Source: Fasciola hepatica (taxonomy: Eukaryota; Platyhelminthes; Trematoda; Plagiorchiida; Fasciolidae). From it: a stretch of DNA of 64,000 nucleotides. Positions 10,189-22,899 of the stretch are shown piece after piece. The position numbers and the translations under genes are program-made. The DNA is taken from the NCBI GenBank assembly GCA_948099385.1, contig CANUEZ040000024.1:20534001-20598000 (forward strand), given 5' to 3'. Below the pieces are notes generated by a model. It ran no database searches, had not been told where the DNA came from, and saw nothing but the letters and a program-made list of their open reading frames with translations. Each line of letters begins with the position of its first letter. The first letter of the stretch is position 1.

Positions 10189-11838
10189 ACCTCTCCTCGT
10201 CGGCCGTATTGGTCGGCGTAATTCGTAAGGGCTGGTCTGCCTTCAAAAGGAGTAAACGGCAATCATGTGCAGGCTTTCTGAGTTCTCAGGAAAAGTTTAC
10301 CAAACTGAAGTTCATAAGAATGTATGCTTAAGTGGCCATCCCGAGGACGCACTGGGCCCTCAAATCCATCATTCGACCTCAACACCGTCAAATCAATCGG
10401 CCTCGGTGCCAAGTGACTGGGGTTGCTGGGGGAAATTGGTGTCGCGGAACGATTGTTTGGGATTCTTCCCAGCTAAGCCAGCATGGCTTTCAATAAGCAA
10501 TCAAAGGGTTGTTTCTGTTTGACCAGGGACACTAATATGCTTCTTACAGACATGATGAACCTTACCTAAATCCTACTGTGATGTGTGAAGATATGGTCTG
10601 ACTCATCGCTTGATGGACTGTTTAGTCTCTGGCAAACAGTGCGTCAGCTCTGACCCCCACCAAGACAACGAAACCAAGAAAGGCAGGACAGCCGATCGGC
10701 GGCGTGAGTCGATGGACGAGACGAATCCTGCCAGCAGCAATTAGGCCTTAAGGCCTGGTCACTCATTCCAGTCAGATCAATGAGTTTTGTGCAGCGAGTA
10801 GGCAAATGTGACAGCAAGTTATATATTCTTTGTTTTTCGGTAATAAACTGAGATAATTTTGGTGCAGAACTGAGTTCTCACTAGGGTTGGTGGGACGGTT
10901 TGAAACGTAATGACTGGCCACCGGGGGAGGGGAGAAAGTGCATTTCGATGCTGTGTGTTGCTGCTCGGTTTGATAGAAAGCGGTGTCCACTACTGAAAGT
11001 CGCCGCCTTTATGTTACGGTCCCGTAACAAAAACTTCAGGAGCTTCGAAGAAGGCTAGTGACCCTCCCACTTGGTTTGCACTATTTGAAGTTAGCAGCGA
11101 GGGAATTTGGCTCCCTAGTTCCATGAGACTGACCACTAGCCTCTACCAGTCCAGTCTAACTTACTGGTCAACCGGCTTTCCCGGTCGACATTCTTCCGAT
11201 AAGGCTGCTGCAGTAGAGATTTCCGAGGCTGCCCTGATGAAGAAACAGAACCGAGTGGGTGTTGCAAATAGGCGACCGTGGACGGAATACTCGTTCGCAC
11301 AAATGACTGATCGGGAACATTCAGTTCTAGAACAAATTCCACCTTCTCAGCGTTCCACCGCCTCCACGGAGTGCGCTTTGTTGGAAATGGTTGTCCATTC
11401 AACTCGCAAACCGTTTCTTCCTTCTGGTGGTCCGCAATAGCCATCAGTACTTATGATGTCCACTTGACGAGCTAATAATCACATTTCCTAGATAAATCTA
11501 TCAATCGTTGACGGAAGATTTGACGATGACAGCCTATGGTAACGCCCTGCAAGGTTAAATTCCGTACAACGTGTCCAGCCTGCCCCAGCCTAGTGAAGCT
11601 GGCTGGTAGCGAGAAAATTATTGGAAAATTTGCGGAAAAGACTGCAAAAACTAGAAGGGCAAAGGGGACTGACTGAAGTTCTGTTTGGCTTTGGACAGAG
11701 AAATTTTTGAAAGGTGGAAAGAAAATCGATGGTAAGCTTTACTTTCGCAAAACCTAGAGAACACAGTGACCAAGAGACCTACTTGTAGGCGCAGAAATAA
11801 GCAAGCACGGTTTTGGGCAGTCAATCAAGCCAGTTAAT
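10189..11838. other. No recognisable feature
   Basis: About 1.6 kb with overlapping short open frames on both strands around 11123-11444. None shows a motif I recognise. Confidence 0.4.
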
Positions 11839-11842
11839 CACC

Positions 11843-12264
11843 TATAGTAACCTTGGTCAAGCTCAAAAATGACCATTTTCTGGACACCATTTTGGATTTA
11901 CCTTCTCTACGATCTTCCCTGAAGCTTAGTTTTGACCTCATCATTTTGTCCACTTGCCTTCTTTTAACTGAACTGATCTTTCCGAGGTTTCCGTCGACCA
12001 TGACTTCAATCAATTTTGTTTGCTATTTGTCGCATGTATCACATGAACTCGGTTCGATTTCTGCTTCACCTTAGCGTTCGTTTGCATTTCGTATATTTCC
12101 CGTATCGGTGCCGTTTAAGTGCCGGGATATACGGAATACATCATTGCATCTGTCCTCGAGCTCCTGTAATTTCTGCTTGCTTCCTGAAGCCGCTTTCCTT
12201 GATAATTCGCCGTGGAACCAGATAGAAGATACGTTCATAAGCCGTGCTTGAACTTGCATCATCT
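11843..12264 (+). repeat. Solo LTR, old copy of the Gypsy family at 40171
   Basis: Across its full length this segment matches the 412-bp Gypsy LTRs with many substitutions and small indels. Shared landmarks in order: TCTGGACACCATTTTGGAT, TTTCCGAGGTTTCCGTCGACC, CGTATCGGT, GATATA.GGAATACATC and GATACGTTC.TAAGCCG. It starts TATAGTAACC where the young LTR starts TGTAGTGACC. CACC flanks it on both sides (11839-11842 and 12265-12268), so it looks like an LTR-LTR recombination product with its 4-bp target duplication still visible. Confidence 0.8.
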
Positions 12265-12268
12265 CACC

Positions 12269-15200
12269 TACACTGGAAGTACTCTTCGAGGATGATCCCA
12301 GCCGGAGTACAAAGGTTTCTTTCCTCCACCTGACCCTATCTTATATTATTCGCCTGTGGTTGGTCAGAAATCCGTGGCAGTTGCGACGTCGCTTCCGCCC
12401 GGCCTATGGGCTTCTTGCGAGCAATTCCTACCACGATTTGTTGCACGTTTGCTTTAAGTGCGAAGCTACGAGTTTCGTTTCGAGATGTTACCAGTGAGAC
12501 CATAACTTTCCTTATTCGGAGTGACTTACTTTTACTAAACACACCCATTTTCCGTGTCAAGAAGCACTTGTGAATATGCTGTCATGAACTCAAAGAATAT
12601 TGACAAAGCTGATTATATATCGTGCTACTGTAATGGCAGGATTTATTTACATGATTATCCGTCCCCTAATATTAAGACAAATACTAAAATATCAACTGGG
12701 AAACATACTTTTCTGCCCTTCAAAGCCCTTTTTGAACTTAAAAGTGCTAATGTTCATAATAATTTCGTTGTTTCCACTGGAAGCTCCTTTTGCAGACCTC
12801 AAAGTGAGACAAAACAATGCGCGAAAATAAGCCCAGAAGAGAACTTAATTTGGTGAGTATTACTATTCAACAAGTTTGTTGCTGTAAAACTGGTCCGCGT
12901 TCTAACTAATACTTATGGATGATTTAACATGAGTTCTTTTTTATCGTTTATTTATGACATCAGATTTACTTCAGACTCCTATTACGTGGATATAACGCTG
13001 AAGAATTCGCTCGCAATGTAATCCCAAACTGAATTGTACAGAGAACTTAGTTCATTATTCTCTCGTTCGCGGCGACTTCACGTTAGCCTAGGTTATCTGC
13101 TACTTTATAAAGCAAGTGCCGTCATTGAGATAGAAATGAAACTTTCCTGTAAACCCAATCGTTTTTCCACGCATCATCCTTATTTTATATTTTTTGTCGG
13201 AATTAACTGGACACTTTGCAATTTCAGTTTCTACCGTTTGAAAGTAAATCCTGCACGGGGTTCTTAATGAGATTACTTACTCCTATTTGTCTCTAGCCAG
13301 CTCTGATGCTTTGCAAAACCTGATAGAATTCGTCTGTGTTGTTGATCCCAATTGGTAGACCAAACATATAGCAGTGCTTAGCGCCGTTGATTTTCCACTT
13401 AAACTGATATTGACGGATTCTCCTCGGTTGCGGGAAAGTGTACCATTCCGTGTTACAAGAAAATCATCAGCCAACTAATACGCACAGCGAACGCCCAGCA
13501 ATGAAGGACGACTGATAAACCTCGTGGACAATCTCCGATGATTATAATTGGGCGAAGACAAATGCGCAATGCAACAAGTGGCCGAGATGCCTAAAATGTC
13601 AAACAGTAATAGGTCGTCCAACAACTTGTTCGCAAATGTGCCTCCCAACACGAGCTCCGAAGGGAAGTGAGTACGAAATTAAAAGGTATTTTACTATCAG
13701 TCAGCTGCTCTACTGAATCGACAGCTGTGCGAAATATTCCGAGTCAATTTAATATATAGAATATTGATGGTAAAAAAATCCACGATAACGCACCTAATGA
13801 GCTGCTTATTCCATGATGAACTGTGACAAAAGAAAAAAAATAATATTGTCAGAATAATTACAGAGTCTCTGCCTCTCGAAAGAATAATGGATGGGCAATA
13901 AAGTTTGGTTGTATAAAAACCATAGTAAACCCGATAATCATGAGTTTGACCTGGCATCACTTTTTCGCCCGAGAAATTATATAATGACCATAAGGTTCTC
14001 ATGGAATAACATGCGGTGACTGTCGGGCCACAGAATTTGAAAGTAATGCATATTGTCCCGAAATCAGCATTCCTAGTGAGCCATAGTTCACGTCCAGTAT
14101 TGGAAGGAAATAAAATACCCGAGTTGCGCGGATTCCCATGACTTGAACAGATGTTTATTCACTTACCTCGGCACAAAAATCAGCTTTTACCCCTTTTAAT
14201 TTCATCAATCTCTGAAACAACTACGGAACAGGTGAATGGGTCAGAATATTAGTGCTGAAGGGGTTACACTTAGGTTCTAGTACGCTTGTGGGTGAGATAA
14301 TTAGCAAAACAAACGGGAGCGAAACGGGAGAGTATCATTTATAGGTATTTTTTGGGCAAACTCAGTATAGGTTTTGGTTGGTTTGTCACTGACTTAAAAA
14401 TCCATTTTCTAATGGAGAATAAGCAAACGCGGCTGTCTACCTTCTGGGTGCTCAACTAAACCTCGAATTCTTGTTTCGTTATTGCTGGGAAATTGACAGG
14501 AGAAGGAATGATTTCTGAGCAACAAACTTATTGATGTTGGTACCTCTGAAGGATTCTGGGGTGTTGGACACGTTGATGGGTGGCTGATGATGGCATTCAC
14601 TTAGTCAGTTACTTAGCGTTCGCAAAATACTTCAACTGGAAATCTCATCAATCCCCTAGGAATATAACACCATTATTAAAGTGAAGTTACCACGGGCACT
14701 AAAACACTGCACTGTTCATATAGAGAGGGAGGAAACTGAAACACTTAGCTCAGTGTAAAAGACTCCCTTACCTTTTTTATTTGCTCTTAACTTGAAGTTA
14801 TGGTTCAGGGAACAATATACCTCTCAATTAGTAACTTGAGAAAGCATCAGAAGGGTTAACTACGTAGTGCTTGCTGAACAACTATGCCAAACTATGTGTT
14901 ATTGAATAAGGATGCGTATGTTTATTAGATTATCCATTGAAAAACGCATCATCCTTCTGTAATCTACATAGTGGCACGTCTTTCTTGAGCGGAAGTCGCT
15001 AAGTAGCTCCGCTCACAGATGCCTACTGCGCCTCGACTCCTCCACTTCACGAGCATGTTTGGTTGTTGCAGTTAGCCACCAGGTTGCAACGCAAAATTCA
15101 GGCCTCTTTAGGTGAATAACTCCTTGGCTTTTCACAACTTTAGATTAGAGTGGAATTCCTCCTTCGGGTTGCCGATGTTACAGTCTTCATAGCGATAACA

Positions 15201-16171
15201 CGCTGGTTGCAGCACCCTTTTACTGCCTCAATCCGGAAACCAGAAGCATGATTTGATGATACCACGGGTGAGTTTTGATCAGGTCAACTTCTGAGTGTCA
15301 CGGGTATTTGTTCTCTTGGATCCGTTCGTAGGCTCACATTACCTTTCGTGTGGAAGATCTGGTGGTGATCCCGTTACCAAGTGGCTCTTCACGTACGCTC
15401 GCTGGCATCCGACACACCACTGAGTTAATTTTTGCGTAACCCTTGGTATGTGATCCCTAAAATGCTACGATCATCTGAGTTTTTCGCGACACAAGCATTC
15501 AGTAAGCAACGGCTGCTAAGTAAAGAGTTGAGGAGAATTAAGACCAGCAATGCTCAAGAATCCTAAGCTACCTTTGATGCAAAGAGTTTTTACGGAATTA
15601 AAGTCCTCAAACAGAATATTAAAACGAGATATGATCCTGATAAGCACGGTTGTCACCACGAATAATGATCCCAGACTACAAATCACACAATAGAATGGAA
15701 CAGCCTTTAAGCATGGAACGAATTCAACCTGTTATTGACCTTAATTCTCGAAGGATAAAGGCTTTGGTAATAACCAAATGACAAACATAAAAACGCACGT
15801 CAAGAACACAATAAACAGTCGCACGTGCCTCGAGAAATACGAAAATCTTAGAGAGAAGCGAAGTTTTAGGTGCCGTGCTTTACCGAATAACTCAATAACC
15901 TCGCAAATTAATGGAATTACTTGTCATCCAACCGTATGCATTCCGAAAGCTAATCGAATTCCAACTCTGGAAAAGCTTCAGACCAATAAGTTGAAGATCC
16001 AGGGCACGTATGCATCGTTGCAATGGCTCGTTAACATTTATTATTATAATAGTTTGTTGCTGATAATAGCAAGCAGGAATCAATGTTTATCGCTCTCTGG
16101 TAATGAGGTTTTGATTGATAGTCTTTGTGTCTAGGTCATATCAAGTCACAAGACTTGGGACTCGAGCCAAT
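12269..16171. other. Unassigned AT-rich stretch
   Basis: About 3.9 kb, more AT-rich than its surroundings. Short open frames (for example 12336-12560 minus, 12554-12856 plus, 13697-14002 minus, 15778-16134 plus) have no recognised motif. Candidate single-copy intergenic or intronic DNA, or very old repeats. Confidence 0.4.
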
Positions 16172-17173
16172 CTTCATCATCTACAGCTTTAAACAGAAGG
16201 GCGAGCCCCACTGACCGCTGCATTTCTCACCATCTTTGCACGTTGAAGTATGAGAGTTTGAATAAAACAAGATGGACCGAAAGTGGACCCGCAGGGGTGG
16301 AAAACAGAATAATGCCCTAAAGGCCAACACACAGAATACACAGTCTAACTGTACAAATGCGCAATGATCAGTCATAACGATTCGACAGAAAGTGACAACA
16401 CAATCGTCACTGCTCGAGGTTCGCTGCCATATCCTTCAGTGTCTCCAGCCAACTGGTAGACTGATCTTTTGGACCCCAACCACGAAGGTTTGAGGCAACT
16501 ACATTTCGTAAGTTCGCCGTAGTTTTCCTCATTCCTTGTCGCCACTTCATCTGTTGACAACCACGTGGTTTATTCCACTCCCTATGAGGAAAGGAAGACA
16601 AAACACGGTAGGGCAGACGTGTATTTACTAGACGTAACACTTGCCCCATCCAACGAAGTCTACTGAGCTAGATACGCTGGGGAAAATCGTTCTCCGATTA
16701 CCCGATACTCGCTTCCCGACCTCATTATTGCTCGCCCGGCTATTCCGTCAAATCCCAGCGATACTACGCAAGCATCGGCTGTTACTAACCTGGAGAGGAC
16801 GAATATCTTCTGCAAGCGGACTCCAAGTCTCGCAACCATACGACAAAACCTAAAGCACCGCGGCACAGTACACACGACCTTTCAACTTCAGTGAAATATC
16901 ATGTCGCCACCACAGGTGATTCATTCCAGCGTACGTCCCTCGAGCCCGGGATATCCGCATACTTACCTCTACAACTGTGCTTCCATCTGTCGTCACGCAG
17001 CTGTCGAGGTACATGAAGTGGTCGACAACTGCCATGACCTCCCCATCGACCATCATTTTCGGAATCGTTGACGTCCAGTCTTTGAACCTCACCTTTCACT
17101 ATGAAGGTGCAAAGAGCACGCCAAAAGGAACTACCGCTCTCGCGAGCCCACCTAGTGCACGTTGAAAATGTTC
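16172..17173 (-). mobile_element. RTE-type LINE copy A, 3' part
   Basis: Closely matches copy B (22870-24000) in protein and 3' UTR. On the minus strand it encodes the C-terminal part of ORF2 (DWTSTIPKMMVDGEV, VDHFMYLDS, KLKGRVYCAAVL) and a tail ending RGWGPKDQSTSWLETLKDMA. The 3' end is near 16172, where the plus strand shows TTCATCATC, the complement of a GAT-triplet tail. Frameshifts and stops are present. It breaks at 17173 and resumes at 19737; the material between is another LINE. Confidence 0.8.
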
Positions 17174-17204
17174 GGTTCAGTTCATTTTACTTCAGTTCAG
17201 TTCG
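17174..17204 (-). repeat. LINE 3' tail of AACTG units
   Basis: Read on the minus strand it is GAACTGAACTGAA, an A-rich break, then ATGAACTGAACC. The same pentamer ends the LINEs at 38504, 52185 and 57770. Confidence 0.75.
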
Positions 17205-18268
17205 CACAGGACGGGTAATGTCCACGGCAAACCGAGCGCCCGGCAATTCTTTTGATGGTTTGCACACCGGTCATGCGCCCACCACTGTCAAGTGTCTTTC
17301 GTCAAATCCTAGCCTAAAAGGGTTGAAAAAGGAGAGGCTCATCGCATTCCAACTGCGAGAGACGGTGTGCTTCGTGCGCGTTCACTGAAACAGTACGCTA
17401 TAAGTGGAAACGTTGGTTAAAATATACCATAGACGGGCCACAATGCTCACCGCCATCAATCTAGTTAACATACTCTAAGCTCACTACAAGGAGTTGTCTC
17501 GTACAGCTTGTGTTCTTGATCAACTCTGAAGGACTTAGCGGTCTGCGAGTTTTTCACTTCACCAGGCAGACGATTCCAACAGCTCACTACCCTATCGCTG
17601 AAGAAGTGCCATCTAGCCATCACTCTTTCTCGGGCTGTTATTTGCTTCTTTTCATGTCCCCTTTTCCGGAATCTAAAACCACTTGTAGGGGATTATCCGG
17701 TCCGAGGCCAAGAAAGCTCTTCATCACCTTGAACGTTTCTAAAAGATCCCCTAGACGCCTCCTTCTTTCCATTGAGAAAAGATTCAGATCACAGGGTCTC
17801 CGCCCGTGCACCTTACCCCTCTGCTCTTCAGCCATTCGCGTGGTGAGGCTTTGAACTTTCACTAGGCAGGTAGCGCCCTTTTTGTGGAAGGGTGACCAAG
17901 CCTGCACGCTACCTTCTAAGTGAGGTTGTAACATAGCCATGCAAATAGGTACGAATATCTCTGGCTGCCGGCAAGACAAAGCTGACCGCAGTCTGAGGAG
18001 CTCACCACGAGACTTTTGTTCAGCAGTGTTGCACTGCTCCGACTATTTGAAGTCACTGTCCATGATGACCCCAAGGTATTTAACCCTACTGACTGCTTCT
18101 GTGGTGGACAGCCCTTGATCATAAGCGACGGGTAGGATTTATGTTGCCCTTGACAACAAATGGCTTTTTTCAGCTCTTGGGGGTAAGTCCCATCTGTATG
18201 CCCAGTACAGGACCGTACCTATGTCCCTGCCCAAGTCCACCCCAATCCCAGATAAAACAATCTTCACA

Positions 18269-18763
18269 TCACCCGCAAGATAGGTCATCAATAAACAACA
18301 AGACTAGGACCGGGCCCAGGACGGATCCCTTGGGTATACCACTGGTGACATTTACCAAACTGGAGCAACTGTCCTCTACTTTGACGTAGAACGTACCGTG
18401 GGAGAGGAAGTCCTCCAGCCCCCTATAAACTGGCCCACTCATACCGAGAGTCTCCATCATGCACACGAAATTACGATGATTGACGGAGTCGAACGCCATG
18501 CTAAAGTTGAGGTAACATACCTCAACTTGCCTGCCCTCGTCCAGCCGTCGAGTTACTTCATCTAAAAAGCACAAGAGACTGGCCAGACATGATCTATTTT
18601 TCAGGAATCCGTGCTGGGCCGGAAGTAACATGGAGTGCTCCGGTAAGTGCTGGCTGATGTGGGCACAGACGATCCTCTCAAGGACTTTACGCAGGATGCT
18701 AGTTAGGCTTAGCGGCCTGTGGTTATGCTTAGCCGATTCATGTCCACTCTTATTTATAGCCAA
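18269..18763 (-). pseudogene. CR1-group LINE reverse transcriptase segment
   Basis: A 164-codon open stretch covering RT fingers and palm: HRPLSLTSILRKVLERIV, QHGFLKNRSCLASLL, CYLNFSMAFDSVNHR and SGIPKGSVLGPVLVLL. The frame stops before an FADD-type catalytic box could be read. It is part of the broken ORF2 at 17174-19736. Confidence 0.8.
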
Positions 18764-19736
18764 GACCGTCGCACGTTTCCAGTCCTGAGGCAGATTACTC
18801 TAGTTCAAAGTTAGCCTGTACTGCCTGCATACCGATGGAGCTATGATATCCGCCAACGGCTTGATAATAGCTGGATGAATGCCATCTGGGCCCACTGACT
18901 CGAGGCCATTTAACCGCTGCAGGTGCTTACGCACGAGATTTTCAGCTCGTTTAACTGCTGGGGAGGGTCCCTTTGGGCCAAATAGACCAGTACCCCACTA
19001 TCTATTTCACGCACACTACAATGTGTTCCCCCAGGGCGTCTGCTTTACCCTCGACATCAGTGACAAAACCGGGGCCCCTAGTGGGCAGCGGACCTACAGC
19101 GTTCTTTGTTAAGCCTTTCGACTGCACATAGCAGTAGAATTTTCGGCTGTTGTTTTACACACTGGACCAATTTGAGCTCAAATTTCCGCTTGGAAGTCCT
19201 CAGAAGTCTCACAGTCTCGTTTCTTAGCTCTGCACAGTGATTCCAGGCTAGCTGACTGCCGGAAGCTTTGTGCTGGTTCCAGCTGCGGTTTCTAATTTTG
19301 ATGGTCTTGGCTAGTGCATCCTTCCACTAGGTAGGTTTGCCCTCCCCAGTCCGCTTCAAGGGTGCGAACTCTTCCTGCAAGGCAATCAGGGATCCCCTCA
19401 TGACCTGCCAGAGCTCCTCGAAAGTAGCCCCTTCTAGCGTGTCCCAGGTCAAACCCATCGCCCTATTACGAAGCCTGTCTACTTCCATACAACCGAAACG
19501 TCCGACCGGCCTTGAGGGTACCTTGGGTTGTCGCATGCGTAGGGCGATTTTTATACGCACGCGGTCGCTCCTGCCCAGCGGTGCACAGTAATGCAGTCCA
19601 ATCCCGGTCCGCAGACATCAGCCGTCCAATCGATTGCGGAAGATTGTAGTCACCCACTGTTAGGGTCTTTTGTGCGTCTTTAACTGGTTCAGTCAAAATC
19701 CGTGGTAAACGAACATCCCCTTCGCGGTTTGCACTA

Positions 19737-20815
19737 TGTGGATTCGAACCAGCAGACAATGTTGCCCGCGTAATCTAAGTCACAAAGCTTTTCACTATTT
19801 CCTAGTTCGATACCTACATCCTGAAGATTTTGCAGTGCACTCTCCATTACTCCGTCCATATTGAAGTTGAACAGGAAAAGAAACGCGGGACATCCCTGTC
19901 AAACACCACTGGTTGTTTCGAACCGACCAGTTAGTTCACCGTAAACCCTTACGCGGCCAGAAGTATGAGAATACAATGATTTCAGTAGGTTTACGAACTT
20001 CTGGGGCATACTGTTCTGATGAAGCGCTCTGAAAAGGGCTGTTCAAGCAAATAAAGGAAGGGGGCCTTTCAAGCTCAAGAAAGCCGTTATTGTCGGTCGG
20101 CGATGCGTGTGACTCGTTTCAAGTAGTCGGCGAAGAGTACAAATGGGGTCGATACTTCCTCGACCTAGACGGAATCCGGCCTGCTTTTCGTGGGTGCTCC
20201 TCTTGCGAACGGGTGTGAGACGGTGCAGCAAAATCGAGGCCAACACTTAGGCGACTACCGGAATTAAGCTAATCCCACGATGGTTACTGCAGCCATTGCG
20301 TATTCCCTTCTTTAAGATAGGGACAGTCAATAGATGGCTCCATACTAACGGGACACGCTCTGCGTTCCAAGTGCTGTGGAGCAAGGTGGTAAGTGATCAT
20401 GTCAAAGTACTTCCACTCAGTTTGAAAAGAACTGTGGGAAGTTTGTCGGGACCTGCCGCTTTCCCCCGCTCTAGTAATCGTATACATGACTCCACTTCCA
20501 CTTCCGATTTGGGCTCGAGTGATACCACCCAAGGAGTCGCAGTTGTTGACGCAGGAGTAACTACACTAGCGTGCGGCCAGCTAAACTGCTCCTCGAAGTA
20601 TTCGACGGTCCAGAGTTTGCTGTCTGCCATGGGTAGGCTCTCTATTTCTACCGCGAATCGTTTAACTGACATGGGTGTACTATCCACCGATATTACGAAT
20701 AAGTTTTAACAGTCTTTGGCTGTTACCTGAAGCAGCTGCGATTTCCATCTCTTCGGCTACCTTGACCCACCAATTTTCGCGGTCATTCTGAAGACTTTCT
20801 GTAACTTACTTTTGC
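19737..20815 (-). mobile_element. RTE-type LINE copy A, 5' part (RT)
   Basis: Continuation of 16172-17173. The minus strand encodes RT segments matching copy B: ASVVTPASTTATPWVV, SCIRLLERGKAAGPD and ILLHRLTPVRKR. The catalytic box is altered: 19761-19772 reads YAGN where copy B has YADD. A large part of ORF2 and the whole endonuclease are missing, as similarity stops near 20815 where another element's integrase begins. Confidence 0.8.
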
Positions 20816-21330
20816 AGGTACAGCAAGACCCTTCACTTTTAAGGAAAGAGTTATGGCTTTCCAGATTGTTTCGTTCATCCTTTCAACTTGTTTATCTCCT
20901 TGCGGATTGTATGGCTAAGTCCTACTAGCTATAATCCCTTTCTCGCTAGGGAATGGTTGGAGTTCTCCGGACATGAGCGAAGCACCGTGATCAGAGTGAA
21001 TGTGGAGTACCATGTCGAACAGTACGAATAGCTGACAGAGACAATCAATTACAACGAATTCGGACATATCTGTGCAGTCGAAGACGAACAGAGTGCTTAT
21101 CAACAATAGTATTATTCATAGAATGTATGGTTGTCACGAGGATCCTGAATCCCACACAGTAAGAACCCACTTGTATTTTTCACGCCCAGAAGTTCAGCGC
21201 CGCGATTGGCGTGGGACTTGTAGATGTAGTAAATGCAAGTGGATTTTCCAGTATTACAAATATATATTTTCAATTCCGCCTGACTTCAGGCTGTGTACGG
21301 AACAGAACATGGTACAATCGGGGAGGAAAG
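20816..21330 (-). pseudogene. Integrase fragment from a second Gypsy lineage
   Basis: Minus-strand translation contains LHIHSDHGASLMSGELQ, then IIASRT, a stop, PYNPQGDKQVERMNE, then TIWKAITLSLK. This is the second catalytic Asp and the catalytic Glu region of a retroviral-type integrase (family pattern HSDQG...F.S, SRTTPYNPQGN.QVER). It differs clearly from the intact Gypsy here (TDRGQQFES, AYHPASNGLVER), so it belongs to another lineage. No LTR was found. Confidence 0.7.
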
Positions 21331-22326
21331 GGTAGATGAAGTTCGGTTCTATGATTTATTTCCCGGCGCAATACTGTCAGGTTGCCCAGGCCAAAGCAGA
21401 TGGTTTTCTTAAGGGTCCACAACCGAAGCCTTTAGCTATCCAGAGCTTGACCCACAAGGCAGCGGGGCGAAGCGAGGGATCTGTAACCTAGTGGGGGACG
21501 GTGACAGATTGCTCAGTGCATACGCCCTTCGGATGAGACCAAACATCCTGGATGTCCAGTACATCCTCTGCCACAGATACCGATGAGTATATTGCTTTAT
21601 GCTTCGTACGCCGTCTGTGGCTGGGTTGGAATCAAGGGTTAGCTTTCTCCCCTAAACCGACTATCAGTCAGTCAACCCGGTGGAGGGTGCCGGGCGTTCA
21701 TCTTCGTCCTCATACTTTGGTGAAAACCTCCGTTATGAGAAGGCAGTGAGTAGGACTTCCCCAGCATAGACTGTTTAGGACACACGGTCATTTGGGAGCA
21801 TTTCGAGAGGGGTTCCGGGCGAGTAGCCATCTCGGAGCATGAGACCTCCACCCCGGCCGTACTGAAGCATTTCGAGGCATCGACAGTAGCAAATGGATAC
21901 ATCCCTTGTGGGGAAGATAATGGTCCCTTAGAATTGGCGTTGAGCCTTTCGAATGGACGAGTAGCGTTGATAAGAACACCTGATGGTCTGAGAAATCTGG
22001 GCTCCAATTCAGAATAGACATTACGAGATATAGATTTCATCGCCTCTACAGAGAATGGTAGATTTCTTGAACAAATCAAATACAACATCCTGGTACTACT
22101 TACTTTTACTTTTGTGCGGCTATCTCCTGCGAGAGCATAAGTCGGCTTCTTGGGTGTTCCTGATAATAGCTGTCCATGCGTTCCGGTCTGTGGCAAGGTC
22201 TGAACACCGTCAGATTCAGTTGTTGTACCATTCGCATATTCTGAAGACGAACTGAAGGCCTAAGCGATCCATGTCTGTCTTAATAATACTAACCCATATC
22301 TTCAGTTGGCTATGAAGGTGATATTT
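21331..22326. other. No recognisable feature
   Basis: About 1 kb. A 174-codon minus-strand frame (22196-21672) has no motif I recognise and may be chance. Confidence 0.35.
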
Positions 22327-22660
22327 TCAGTCAGCAGGGTGATGGCAATAGGCTCCTCTTCTTAGGTCACGTTTCGTGTCGTCGAAGGACATGATCGAAC
22401 CACCAGGCGACGTCGTTGGAGGTAAGAAGAAAATCGTTCTGTATTCGCAGTGTTGACGCACAGCGGAGTTTGTAATGCGATCATACCACTTGATCTTGGC
22501 CGTGTGGTAGAGGTATCGAAGCTTTCTAGCCTTTTCGTATCGTCTGCTCTCAAGGGGCAAGTTTCGCGCGTGTACGCAAGAACTGGACAAACGGCAGCTT
22601 GGTATATGCGCAGCTTCGTGTGGAGGCTCATTTCGCTGGTAACATCAGAGTGACACAAGC
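22327..22660 (-). pseudogene. RTE-type LINE ORF2 C-terminus, different subfamily
   Basis: The minus strand reads KLRIYQAAVCPVLAYTRETC, then PLRADDTKRLESFDT, the region after RT in RTE-type ORF2 (copy B: AVRSVLLYGCETC, VRAEDIRRLEVFDH). The wording differs enough from copies A and B to be a separate subfamily. It ends with SFDDTKRDLRRG near 22370. Only about 110 codons survive. Confidence 0.65.
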
Positions 22661-22869
22661 AATCGTGGAGCTCCTGAAGATTTGATGCTTGGGCATATAA
22701 TGTAGAACAAACGCGTAATGAAGCTTCGGTAGCTACGTTTTCTTTCCCCTCTTTATATATGACGTAGAAAGTTTAGCACGAAAGCTCGGCACCATCGCTG
22801 ATTTTTTCGTATTTTATTTTATTTGTACGAGTGCGACTGAACATAAAAGACTGATCTCTGGTCTGTGGT
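22661..22869. other. AT-rich spacer between two RTE fragments
   Basis: About 210 bp with no coding signal, between the RTE fragment at 22327-22660 and the tail of copy B. Confidence 0.4.
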
Positions 22870-22899
22870 AATTATCATCATCATCGTACAGCGTTAAGC

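Larger units (their letters stand above)
17174..19736 (-). mobile_element. CR1-group LINE inserted in RTE copy A, 5'-truncated
   Basis: The minus strand encodes, from high to low coordinate: the end of an AP-type endonuclease (VGDYNLPQ near 19660), an endonuclease-RT linker (19560-19200), RT (18763-18269) with LTSILRKVLERIV, FLDEVTRRLDEG, YLNFSMAFDSVNH and GIPKGSVLGPV, and a C-terminal region (17980-17640) with WSPFHKKGATCLVKVQ and LNLFSMERRRRLGDL. The element is truncated inside the endonuclease domain. The 3' end at 17174-17204 is built of GAACT/CTGAA units. Several stops make it inactive. Confidence 0.8.

Noticed and set aside
11232..11250. CTGATGA followed by GAAAC, resembling a hammerhead ribozyme core
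   Set aside because: There is no room for stem II between the two boxes and no flanking stems; chance match.
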